A stretch of 9,775 bases of DNA. Source: Pseudomonadota bacterium (GTDB lineage: Bacteria; Pseudomonadota; Alphaproteobacteria; Reyranellales; Reyranellaceae). The notes under the pieces are model-generated. The model made no database searches and had not been told where the DNA came from. It was given only the letters and a program-made list of their open reading frames with translations. The position numbers and the translations under genes are program-made. The stretch lies in contig JAEZHS010000074.1 of NCBI GenBank assembly GCA_023436825.1, forward strand, positions 1 through 9,775, in the 5' to 3' direction. Position 1 is the first letter of the stretch, and the number at the start of each line of letters is the position of its first letter. Positions 1-6,208 of this stretch are shown here, piece after piece.

Positions 1-206
1 TTCACGCGGCCGAGGTCTTCCCACACGATGTTGAAGATGCGGCGCTCCGGATGGAGGCTGTGGATCGTGCCGCGCTTGAAGTTCTGGTAGGTGTTCGGCA
101 CGACAAGATCTTCGCCCTGTGCGGCAACCGGCAGCGGCAGGGTCGCCGCCGCCAGGGCAGCGCCTCCCAGAAACTTCAGCGTCGTACGGCGATTTGTGTT
201 CAGCAT
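1..206 (-). CDS. Tat-exported protein of unknown function, N-terminal fragment
   Basis: The reading frame starts at an ATG at 206-204 and is open for 68 codons to the left edge, so only the N-terminus is present. An AAGGGGAAG Shine-Dalgarno-like stretch lies just upstream on the minus strand. The N-terminus is a clear twin-arginine signal: NRRTTLKFLGG (residues 5-15) matches the RRxxLK type, followed by an Ala/Leu-rich hydrophobic core and a likely cut near VAAQ (27-30). The mature part begins GEDLVVPNTYQNFKRG and later has HPERRIFNIVWEDLGRV; I recognise no domain in these 38 residues. Tat export implies a folded, often cofactor-containing periplasmic protein or a periplasmic binding protein. 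The gene is transcribed away from the small membrane protein gene. The export signal is seen in the sequence; the function is unknown. Confidence 0.8.
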   Translation of the reverse strand, partial: MLNTNRRTTLKFLGGAALAAATLPLPVAAQGEDLVVPNTYQNFKRGTIHSLHPERRIFNIVWEDLGRV

Positions 207-374
207 GACTGCTTCCCCTTTCGGATCAAGCTTCGACGTCCACGGCGGACCAAGCCACACCAGCGGCAGGCCGCGCCTGCTTGATGTGACGGCGGCTGGT
301 TTACCGCCCGGCCGTATCACCACCGTGTTGCGTTTCGGGGAAATTGTGTCGTCTGTGTCGCGGGTGCGCTGATC
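207..374. promoter_or_regulatory. Divergent intergenic region between the Tat-protein gene and the small membrane protein gene
   Basis: This 168-bp stretch separates two divergently oriented genes and should hold both promoters. No convincing -35/-10 pair is visible on either strand. The clearest structure is a perfect small hairpin at 266-280: GCAGGC, a CGC loop, then GCCTGC. It could be an operator or an untranslated-leader hairpin of the Tat-protein gene. There is no T-run next to it, so it is not a standard terminator. Short overlapping reading frames cross this region, but they run antisense into the signal-peptide gene and look like chance frames in GC-rich DNA. Confidence 0.4.
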
Positions 375-635
375 GTGGAGTATCTCAAGGAACTGGCCAA
401 CCGGGCCGATCTCGGCACCTGGCAGTCGTGGAGCATCCAGTACCGCGTGCTTGCTGTGGTTCTGGGTCTGTTCGTCGCCTATCTCGCACTGCGGGCGATC
501 CTCCCGGCGGTCCTGCGGCTGCTGCGGCCCGCCCTTTTCATCGTCGTCGTCCTGATCGCCGTGTGGGCGCTCTTCCCGGCCGAGACCTGCTCGATCGAGG
601 TCCTTGCCCGGCTGCCGATGCTCTGTGCGCGTTGA
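375..635 (+). CDS. Small two-helix inner-membrane protein of unknown function
   Basis: An 86-residue reading frame that starts with GTG and ends with TGA. The N-terminus (about residues 1-23) is polar and possibly amphipathic. Two hydrophobic segments follow: about 25-47 (VLAVVLGLFVAYLALRAILP) and 52-67 (PALFIVVVLIAVWALF), joined by a short basic turn, RLLR. The C-terminal tail has two cysteines (residues 72 and 84). A hairpin in the inner membrane with Arg-rich turns is the most likely topology. No family is recognised. The start is uncertain because no strong ribosome binding site precedes the GTG. Support is the two well-formed hydrophobic segments, the fit into the gap, and a stop only 5 bp from the convergent dioxygenase stop. 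A chance open frame is possible but less likely given the membrane pattern. Confidence 0.55.
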   Translation: MEYLKELANRADLGTWQSWSIQYRVLAVVLGLFVAYLALRAILPAVLRLLRPALFIVVVLIAVWALFPAETCSIEVLARLPMLCAR

Positions 636-640
636 CCCGA

Positions 641-1801
641 TCAGATGCTGAGGTCGAGCAGGTTGTAGTCCTTGATGTCGGCCCGAGCCTTGTCGTCCCA
701 GCGATAGGTGAGGCCTTCATCGGCGTGCGGTCGGTAGACGTAAGGCTTCTCGTCGGGAAACCGCTGCCGCCGGGCGTCGATGCCGTAGCCGATCAGCCGG
801 GCACGCTCGCGGATGCGCGCGACGTCGTAGACGGCTTCCTTGTTGTGCACGCCGCCACCCTTCACGCCCAGCACCGAGCGGCGCCGGTGGAAGCCCATAT
901 TCACCGTCACGCGCCAATCCTTGCTGGTGTTGGCGAAGGAGCCGTGCAGTGCCTGGCGGTTGGTGATGGCGACATCGCCCGGTCGGGCGATGATCGGCAC
1001 GGCGTCGGGAAGCCGCTCGCTGCCGGCCTCGGCCACCAGCTTCCTGATGTCGGCCCTGCCCTGCTTGTGCGAGCCCGGCACAACCCACACACCGTTGGCC
1101 GCGGTGCAGCCGTAGAGCTGGCCCATGAAGTTGAAGCCGTGAATGCCCTGGTCCCAGTCGGGGCTGTTCCAGTGCGTGACGCCGTCCTGGTGCCAGGCGA
1201 CCGAAGCGCCGCGGCCCGGCTCCTTGATGAACAGCGCCTCGTTGAACGGCGTGAAGTCCGGACCGTTGATTGCGGCAGCGACGGCAAGAAGCTCGGGATG
1301 CCCATAGACGCGCAGCGCCGCTTCGGAGAATTGCAGGGAGCCCAGGATGAGATAGACGACTTCCTTGGGAGCGTCGGTTGCGGCCTGCGGCTCGTACATC
1401 TTCACGGGGTGCCGGCCGTTGGCAAGATCGGTGCCGCCGAACGGATCGCCGAGCGGCTTCGACCACAAGAGGTTCGGTCCCTTGCAGTCCGCCGCCAGCG
1501 CCGGCCGGCCCTTGGCATCGACCGCAGCGCCGCGCTCGACCGGAAGGCGGTCGAGGATGCCCAGGAGGTCGCGCTCGAGGTCGGCCAACTCGTCGGGCTT
1601 CAGCACGCCCTCGAAGACATAAAAGCCGCAGCGCCAGTAGGCGTCGAGGATGTCGGGATGCAGCTCGCCTGAGGCCGTGAAGCGGATTGGCCCGCGATTG
1701 CCGAGCGTCGCCGCGCGCCGCTCGCCGTCGGCGAGATAGGCCTGCATCGCCGATTCCTCGGCGCCGTAGTCGACGCGTGCCGTGGTCGTCGAACCATCCA
1801 T
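641..1801 (-). CDS. Phytanoyl-CoA dioxygenase (PhyH) family Fe(II)/2-oxoglutarate-dependent oxygenase
   Basis: A 386-residue protein of the PhyH family: non-heme iron enzymes that hydroxylate an unactivated carbon using O2 and 2-oxoglutarate, releasing CO2 and succinate. The iron triad is visible. WHQDG supplies His204 and Asp206 of the HxD motif, and the distal His286 is in RQALHGS. Arg297 in DWRVTVNMGFH is positioned to bind the 2-oxoglutarate carboxylate. The WVVPGSHKQG stretch (about 239-248) is typical of the family between the two iron motifs. No signal peptide is seen, so it is cytoplasmic. Start choice: GGAGGA at 1814-1809 lies 7 bases before the ATG at 1801. The in-frame GTG at 1807 would leave only one base of spacing and is rejected. 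The family acts on substrates from acyl-CoAs to small natural products and the substrate here is unknown. It follows the binding-protein gene on the same strand but is separated by a 160-bp gap holding an inverted repeat, so co-transcription is uncertain. Confidence 0.9.
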   Translation of the reverse strand: MDGSTTTARVDYGAEESAMQAYLADGERRAATLGNRGPIRFTASGELHPDILDAYWRCGFYVFEGVLKPDELADLERDLLGILDRLPVERGAAVDAKGRPALAADCKGPNLLWSKPLGDPFGGTDLANGRHPVKMYEPQAATDAPKEVVYLILGSLQFSEAALRVYGHPELLAVAAAINGPDFTPFNEALFIKEPGRGASVAWHQDGVTHWNSPDWDQGIHGFNFMGQLYGCTAANGVWVVPGSHKQGRADIRKLVAEAGSERLPDAVPIIARPGDVAITNRQALHGSFANTSKDWRVTVNMGFHRRRSVLGVKGGGVHNKEAVYDVARIRERARLIGYGIDARRQRFPDEKPYVYRPHADEGLTYRWDDKARADIKDYNLLDLSI

Positions 1802-1808
1802 GGGCACA

Positions 1809-1814
1809 TCCTCC
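1809..1814 (-). promoter_or_regulatory. Ribosome binding site deciding the dioxygenase start
   Basis: GGAGGA on the minus strand, 7 bases before the ATG at 1801-1799. It decides against the longer frame beginning with GTG at 1807-1805 and against an out-of-frame ATG at 1809-1807. Confidence 0.75.
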
Positions 1815-1859
1815 GGTCTTTGTCTTTTGCCGAAGGATAGAGGCCTTCACCGTCGCCTT

Positions 1860-1946
1860 AAAGGTCCCTTGGGCTTCGCCCTCGGGATGACAGGGGTGCG
1901 TGGATCACACAGCACACTGTCATCCCGAGCGAAGCGAGGGACCTTT
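1860..1946. repeat. Nested intergenic inverted repeat (palindromic repeat element)
   Basis: The left arm is 1860-1893 and the right arm 1917-1946, with a 23-base spacer. The outer 10 bases (AAAGGTCCCT against its complement) and inner 12 bases (TCGGGATGACAG against its complement) pair perfectly. Each arm also carries its own mini-hairpin core: TGGGCTTCGCCC on the left, and GCGAAGC flanked by CCC/GGG on the right. The cores differ in length (12 against 8 bases), so the arms are related but not identical. The element can fold as one long stem or as two separate hairpins. It sits between two genes on the minus strand and downstream of the binding-protein stop. This is the usual place and form of a dispersed palindromic repeat, and it may attenuate transcription or protect the upstream mRNA end. 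No transposase or clear target duplication is seen. Confidence 0.8.
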
Positions 1947-1963
1947 GCTTCCCCTACTCCTTC

Positions 1964-3568
1964 CTACTGCAGATCGACCAGTGTCAAATCGACGAACCAC
2001 GATTGCGGCGAGACGAACCCCTTCACTTTCCTGCTGAAGGCGCGCGGGTTGAGGTCGTGGACGATGTAGAGCCAGGGCGGGTTGTCGACCAGCCGCTCGT
2101 GCGCGATCGCGAAGTACTTCTGGATGGTCGCCTCGTCGGTCGCTTCCGACAGGGTCTTCATTGCGTCCTCGAACCCGTCGTCCTTCCACTGCTCCCAGTT
2201 CGAGCCCATCGGCGAAGAGTTGGCGTAGGCGAAGTAGCGGAACATCATGCCGACGTCGCTCGACGGCGAGCTGACATTGAGCGCCATGGCGCCTTTCAGC
2301 GACGGATCGTCGGGCACGGCCCGGGCGGCGTTCAGCAGCACCTGCCATTCGACCGCTTCGACAGCCACGTCGACGCCGCAGGCCTGCTTCAGGTTCTCCT
2401 GCAGCGCCTCGTTCATGGGCAATGGCAGCATCTGGCCCGAGCCCGAGGTCGAGATCATGACCTTGAAGGACAACGGCTTCTTGTCGGTATAGCCCGCCTC
2501 GGCCAGCAGCTTCTTGCCCTTGGCCGGATCGAACGTGTAGCGGTTCTCGGGCTTGCCGAAGGCCGGATCGTCAGGCTTCAGCCAGCCGACCGACGGCTCG
2601 GCCGTACCGTTCAGCAGCGTGACGATGGCGCTGCGATCGATGCAGTAGTTCAGCGCCTGGCGTACGCGGACATCGGCCACCGGGCTGTTCTTCGCCGCCA
2701 TGTTGTAGAACCACGGCCAGACATGCGGATAGGACCCGGTCGAGATCACGAAGCCCGCCTGCTTGAGCGACGGGATGCCGTCGGGCGGCGGCACCTCGAT
2801 CCAGTCGACACGACCCGAGCGCAACGCGGCGAGCCGCGTGTTGGGCTCGGGGATGGGCAACAGCACGATCTGGTCGACCTTGGCCTTCTTCGCCGCATCC
2901 CAGTAGGCATCGTTGCGCGCCAGGGTGACCGACTGGCGCGGCACCACGCCGGTGATGCGGAACGGTCCGGTGCCGGCTGGCGGCAGCATCGCCACCTTGG
3001 CCCAGTCCTTGCCACCCTTCTCCCACGACGCCGGCGAGGCGTTCAGGATATAGGGCACCATCCACGGGAAGTAGGACGCCACGATCGAGGTCGTCATCGA
3101 GACGGTGAAGTCGTCGATCTTCTTGTAGGAGGCGAGGATCGGCACACGCGAGCGCATGATGCCGACGGCGCCTGCCTCGAACTGCGCGCTGTCCTTGTTG
3201 AAGATGCGCTCGAGGTTCCAGATCACGGCGTCGGCGCTGAAATCCGTACCGTCGTGGAACTTCACGCCCTTGCGCAGATGGAAGATCCAGGTCTTCTTGT
3301 CGTCGGGCGCCTGCTCCCACTTCTCGGCAAGGCCCGGCCGCAAGGTCGCGAGTTGGTCTGTGCGCGTCAGATCGAACAGGATCAGGCCCTCGAAGATCGG
3401 GAAGCCCAGGAAGCGCATGCCTTCGAAGCCGTTGTTGGGCATGCCGGTGGTGGTCGGGATGTCCGACGCCGTCATGCCGATGCGCAAGACCTTCTCCTGC
3501 GCCGCTGCGGGAGCGAGCGACAGCGCCGACGCGGCGAGCAGCGCAGCAAGGGACAAAGATTTCTTCAT
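1964..3568 (-). CDS. ABC transporter substrate-binding protein, family 5 (peptide/nickel/opine type)
   Basis: A 534-residue periplasmic solute-binding protein of the SBP_bac_5 (DppA/OppA) type, which delivers peptides or other small organic solutes to an inner-membrane ABC importer. It begins with a Sec signal: MKKSLSL, a hydrophobic Ala/Leu core, and a cleavage site near APAAAQ (residues 20-24). No lipobox cysteine is seen. The family signature lies at about 80-122 (LAEKWEQAPDDKKTWIFHL, then KGVKFHDGTDFSADAV). Other typical elements are GTGPF (about 200-205), the NDAYW motif, and the VKGFV C-terminal segment. Start choice: GGAGGAG at 3583-3577 is 8 bases before the ATG at 3568, so the upstream in-frame extension beginning at 3601 is rejected. 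The kinase gene lies 48 bp upstream on the same strand, suggesting an operon. No permease or ATPase is in the window, so it may use a distant or shared transporter. The ligand cannot be told from the sequence. Confidence 0.93.
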   Translation of the reverse strand: MKKSLSLAALLAASALSLAPAAAQEKVLRIGMTASDIPTTTGMPNNGFEGMRFLGFPIFEGLILFDLTRTDQLATLRPGLAEKWEQAPDDKKTWIFHLRKGVKFHDGTDFSADAVIWNLERIFNKDSAQFEAGAVGIMRSRVPILASYKKIDDFTVSMTTSIVASYFPWMVPYILNASPASWEKGGKDWAKVAMLPPAGTGPFRITGVVPRQSVTLARNDAYWDAAKKAKVDQIVLLPIPEPNTRLAALRSGRVDWIEVPPPDGIPSLKQAGFVISTGSYPHVWPWFYNMAAKNSPVADVRVRQALNYCIDRSAIVTLLNGTAEPSVGWLKPDDPAFGKPENRYTFDPAKGKKLLAEAGYTDKKPLSFKVMISTSGSGQMLPLPMNEALQENLKQACGVDVAVEAVEWQVLLNAARAVPDDPSLKGAMALNVSSPSSDVGMMFRYFAYANSSPMGSNWEQWKDDGFEDAMKTLSEATDEATIQKYFAIAHERLVDNPPWLYIVHDLNPRAFSRKVKGFVSPQSWFVDLTLVDLQ

Positions 3569-3576
3569 TGCGTGAA

Positions 3577-3583
3577 CTCCTCC
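3577..3583 (-). promoter_or_regulatory. Ribosome binding site deciding the substrate-binding-protein start
   Basis: GGAGGAG on the minus strand, 8 bases upstream of the ATG at 3568. The start it selects puts the Sec signal peptide (MKKSLSL) at the true N-terminus rather than after an 11-residue extension. Confidence 0.8.
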
Positions 3584-3616
3584 TGGTGGGAGCCCATGCA
3601 AGGAGCGGGCCGCCGC

Positions 3617-4453
3617 TCAGACCGGCATCAGGGTCTCGAAGCGGTCCAGATAGTCCCTGGCGTGCGCCTTGTAGTCGATGCCCGGCGTCTTCAGATGCAC
3701 GTCGGACACCATGGCCCACAGCGCCTCGCGCAGCGCGCTGGCGGCTTTCATCGCGGCGAACGAACGGCGCAAGGTGTCGTCGGCCTTGCCCGCAAAATAG
3801 GCATCGAGCAGCGCGTCGTCCTGAGCCGGCTCGAAGGCACCGTTCGACGACAGGTTGGCGAGATCGAACATGGCCGTGCCGAAGCCGCCATATTCCCAGT
3901 CGATAAGCCACAGGCGGCGGCCGTCGTCCATGAGGTTGCCCGGCAGGAGGTCGTGGTGGCCGAACACGATCGACAGGGGCACCTGCGCCTGCTCGAGCCG
4001 ATCGGCGACATCGAGATAGCGGCGGTCGGCGCCGATCAGGGTCACGTAGTCGCGGATGACATGGAACACCCAGAAGGTGTTGGCCGGACCGCGCACATGG
4101 CGGCCGACCTTGGTGTGGCACTCTTTCAGGAGTGTCGCCAATCGTCCGACATTGGCGCGCATGTCGGCCTCGCCGAACGTCCGCCCGTCGATGAAGCGCA
4201 GGACGGTGATGCCGGGCTCGGCGTGGATGATCTCGGGCGACAGGCCCGCCTCGAAGGCCGCCATCGACGCCGCCCGCTCGCGATCGCGGAAGACGTGATG
4301 GGCCGGTATGTCCGCACCGCAGCGCGCGACGAACCTCTCGCCGCGATGCGTGACCACGAAAGAGATATTGGTGAGACCGCCCTTCAGCGGCGCCAGCTCG
4401 ACCGGTTCCTTCCAGCAGGCGAGCCGCGCCACTCTTTCTTCCAGTTCCGTCAT
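3617..4453 (-). CDS. Choline kinase / aminoglycoside phosphotransferase-fold kinase
   Basis: A 278-residue cytoplasmic protein of the APH/choline-ethanolamine kinase superfamily, which moves the ATP gamma-phosphate to a small-molecule hydroxyl. A glycine-rich nucleotide loop is at about 24-32 (KGGLTNISF). The Brenner motif HxDxxxxN is intact as GHHDLLPGN (165-173), giving catalytic Asp168 and metal ligand Asn173. The second metal Asp185 lies in WLIDWEYGG, the form seen in choline kinase-like members (IDWEY) rather than in classical resistance enzymes. Length is usual for a single-domain member. The ATG at 4453 follows a GGAAAG site at close spacing. It is first in a probable two-gene unit with the binding protein and is transcribed divergently from the ThDP enzyme. 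A catabolic role on the solute brought in by the binding protein is an inference. Drug resistance is unlikely from the motif type, but the substrate is unknown. Confidence 0.88.
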   Translation of the reverse strand: MTELEERVARLACWKEPVELAPLKGGLTNISFVVTHRGERFVARCGADIPAHHVFRDRERAASMAAFEAGLSPEIIHAEPGITVLRFIDGRTFGEADMRANVGRLATLLKECHTKVGRHVRGPANTFWVFHVIRDYVTLIGADRRYLDVADRLEQAQVPLSIVFGHHDLLPGNLMDDGRRLWLIDWEYGGFGTAMFDLANLSSNGAFEPAQDDALLDAYFAGKADDTLRRSFAAMKAASALREALWAMVSDVHLKTPGIDYKAHARDYLDRFETLMPV

Positions 4454-4473
4454 GATTCTTTCCGCATCGCGGT

Positions 4474-4492
4474 GACGTGATCATTTCACGTC
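4474..4492. promoter_or_regulatory. Candidate operator: perfect 7-bp dyad with 5-bp spacer
   Basis: GACGTGA (4474-4480), TCATT, TCACGTC (4486-4492) is a perfect inverted repeat with centres about one helical turn apart, as expected for a dimeric helix-turn-helix regulator. It lies inside the short divergent region, 21 bp from the kinase ATG and 42 bp from the ThDP-enzyme ATG, where one protein could control both directions. The family of the regulator cannot be named. A 7-bp RNA hairpin is the alternative reading, but there is no T-run to make it a terminator. Confidence 0.5.
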
Positions 4493-4522
4493 GTGCCCGC
4501 TCGCGCTACCCTGGCGCCGTCC

Positions 4523-4530
4523 AAGGAGGA
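4523..4530 (+). promoter_or_regulatory. Ribosome binding site deciding the ThDP-enzyme start
   Basis: AAGGAGGA, a near-perfect anti-SD match, ends 4 bases before the ATG at 4535. It rejects the in-frame GTG at 4493, which would add 14 residues and translate through the binding site and part of the dyad. Confidence 0.8.
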
Positions 4531-4534
4531 ACCG

Positions 4535-6208
4535 ATGCCTGACGCGCGTGTCTCGAACACCATCACCGGCCGCGACGCCTTTCTTCGCGTGCTGAGCGAC
4601 GAAGGCGTCACCAAGATGTTCGGCAATCCCGGCACGACCGAACTGCCAATCATGCACGCGCTCTCCTCGGCACCCGAGATGGGCTATGTGCTCGGCCTGC
4701 AGGAAGCCGTCGTCATCTGCATGGCCGACGGCTACGCCCGCGCCTCGGGCAAGCTGGTGTCGTGCAACGTCCATGTCGCGCCCGGCCTCGGCAACGCCAT
4801 CGGCTCGATCTACACCTCGCTGATGTCGGGCACGCCGATGATCGTCACGGCCGGCCAGCAGGAGCAGGGCCACGGCCTCACCGAGCCCCTGCTCTACGCC
4901 CCGCTGGTGCCGATCGCCCAGCCAGTCGTAAAATGGGCGACCGAGGTCAACCGCATCGAAGACCTGCCGCGCATCCTGCGGCGCGCCGCCAAGGTCGCCA
5001 CCACGGCGCCGACCGGACCGGTGTTCATCTCGCTGCCCGGCGACATCCTGAACAATGAAGCGGCCATCGACATGGCGGCGCCGACGCGTGTCGACACGGC
5101 GGTCCGCCCGAGCGATGCCGCTCTGGAGCATCTCGCCAAGCGCCTGCTGTCGGCGAAGAAGCCGGTGATCCTGGCCGGGCACGAGATCGCCACATCCGAC
5201 GCCTTCGCCGAGGCGACCGCACTCGCCGAGACGCTGGGCACGCCCGTGCTGCAGCAGACCGTGGCGTGGGGCGCCCATTATCCCTCCGAGCATGTCGCCT
5301 ATCTCGGCGCGCTCAACCGCGACCAGAAGAACGTGCGGCGGATTCTGAGCGACTACGACCTGATGTTCTGCGTCGGCGCCGACGTCCTGAAGATGTCGGT
5401 GTGGAGTGAGACCGATCCATTGCCGGAGACCACGGCGGTCGCCATGGTCGGGCTGCGCGACTGGGAGATGGGCAAGAACTTCCCGGCCGAGATCGCGCTG
5501 CGCGCCGACGTGAAGGAGACGCTGAAGGCACTCGTGCCGCTTTTGAAGAAGCTGGGCGGTGACGCCTTGGCGCAGAAGGCCAAAGCGTCGCTGGCCGACA
5601 TCGCGACCCGCAACTGGAGCGCCCAGCGGGCCGCGCGCAAGGCCAAGCTCACCGCCCCCGCCAGCGAGAAGCCGCTGCACGCCGAATGGGCGATGATGAG
5701 GCTCGCCGAGAAGATGCCCAAGGACGCCATCCTGGTCGAGGAAGGCCTCACCACCACGACGACCTTGTTCAACTACTTCCCCTTCCGCGACCGCAACAGC
5801 TACTTCGGCAATGTCAGCGGCGGCATCGGCTGGGGCATCGCCGCGGCGGTCGGCGTGCAGATCGCCCATCCGGCGCGTCGCGTCGTGGCGGTGATCGGCG
5901 ACGGCAGCGCCATGTACTCGATCACGGCGCTGTGGAGTGCCGCCAACCAGAAGCTGCCGGTGGTGTTCGTCATCGCCAACAATGCCGGCTACCAGATCCT
6001 CAAGAATCGCCTGAAACTGTTCCACGGCAACGACACGCCGATCGGCATGGACTTCAACGATCCGCCGATGGACATCGCCGCCATCGCCCGCGGCTTCGGC
6101 GTCGCCGCCGAGCGCGTCGATACCGCGGCGGGTTTCGACGATGCGTTGGACAAAGCGCTGGCGAAAGCGGATGGACCGTCGCTGATCGAACTGATGGTGA
6201 AAGCGTGA
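4535..6208 (+). CDS. Benzoylformate decarboxylase-like ThDP-dependent enzyme
   Basis: A 557-residue three-domain thiamine diphosphate enzyme of the pyruvate oxidase/acetolactate synthase/decarboxylase superfamily. The PYR domain (about 1-180) opens with FGNPGTTELP (29-38), and Glu57 in LQEAVV is the glutamate that activates ThDP. The central domain is about 190-340. The PP domain (about 380-557) has the ThDP/Mg motif GDGS (455-458) ending in NN (482-483). Set against Pseudomonas benzoylformate decarboxylase from memory, the two active-site histidines are retained: His80 in NVHVAPGLGN (His70 there) and His253 in SEHVAYLG (His281 there). Ser26 of that enzyme is Thr34 here. This favours non-oxidative decarboxylation of a 2-oxo acid, but a carboligase is possible. 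No acetolactate-synthase-type regulatory subunit is nearby. The spacer to hyuA is only 82 bp, so co-transcription with the hydantoinase-like genes is likely. The physiological substrate is unknown. Confidence 0.88.
   Translation: MPDARVSNTITGRDAFLRVLSDEGVTKMFGNPGTTELPIMHALSSAPEMGYVLGLQEAVVICMADGYARASGKLVSCNVHVAPGLGNAIGSIYTSLMSGTPMIVTAGQQEQGHGLTEPLLYAPLVPIAQPVVKWATEVNRIEDLPRILRRAAKVATTAPTGPVFISLPGDILNNEAAIDMAAPTRVDTAVRPSDAALEHLAKRLLSAKKPVILAGHEIATSDAFAEATALAETLGTPVLQQTVAWGAHYPSEHVAYLGALNRDQKNVRRILSDYDLMFCVGADVLKMSVWSETDPLPETTAVAMVGLRDWEMGKNFPAEIALRADVKETLKALVPLLKKLGGDALAQKAKASLADIATRNWSAQRAARKAKLTAPASEKPLHAEWAMMRLAEKMPKDAILVEEGLTTTTTLFNYFPFRDRNSYFGNVSGGIGWGIAAAVGVQIAHPARRVVAVIGDGSAMYSITALWSAANQKLPVVFVIANNAGYQILKNRLKLFHGNDTPIGMDFNDPPMDIAAIARGFGVAAERVDTAAGFDDALDKALAKADGPSLIELMVKA

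Larger units (their letters stand above)
4454..4534. promoter_or_regulatory. Divergent promoter region between the kinase and ThDP-enzyme genes
   Basis: These 81 bp separate the start codons of two divergent genes and must hold the promoters of both, unless these start further inside the genes. It contains the perfect dyad at 4474-4492 and an AAGGAGGA site for the plus-strand gene. No convincing -35/-10 hexamers can be picked out by eye in this GC-rich sequence. No regulator gene adjoins it within the window. Confidence 0.6.

Noticed and set aside
344..1672. A 442-codon plus-strand frame antisense to the dioxygenase
   Set aside because: The dioxygenase frame has iron and 2-oxoglutarate motifs plus a strong ribosome binding site. 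The plus-strand product has neither motifs nor a start signal and also overlaps the small membrane protein.
1832..1848. GAAGG...CCTTC hairpin upstream of the dioxygenase start
   Set aside because: A five-base-pair stem with a seven-base loop is within chance expectation and has no supporting context.
3603..3618. Short GAGCG...CGCTC hairpin at the kinase stop codon as a terminator
   Set aside because: It has only five base pairs with a six-base loop and no T-run, and the next gene on the same strand starts 48 bp later. Termination there is not supported.
3617..4453. Reading the kinase-fold gene as an aminoglycoside resistance gene
   Set aside because: The GHHDLLPGN and IDWEYGG motif forms and the metabolic neighbours fit choline kinase-like enzymes better than classical resistance enzymes.
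2003..4480. An 825-codon open frame on the plus strand, antisense to the binding-protein and kinase genes
   Set aside because: It is the complement of two well-supported genes in GC-rich DNA. Its product is a low-complexity Arg/Gly/Asp/His-rich string without domains, and it has no ribosome binding site.
4493..4534. An upstream GTG start for the ThDP enzyme
   Set aside because: It would translate the strong AAGGAGGA site and part of the candidate operator. The ATG at 4535 has the ribosome binding site and a family-like N-terminus.
4481..6025. A 514-codon minus-strand frame opposite the ThDP enzyme
   Set aside because: It is the mirror frame of a conserved enzyme with intact motifs. The translation is rich in Arg, Gly, His and Asp, with no recognisable fold.
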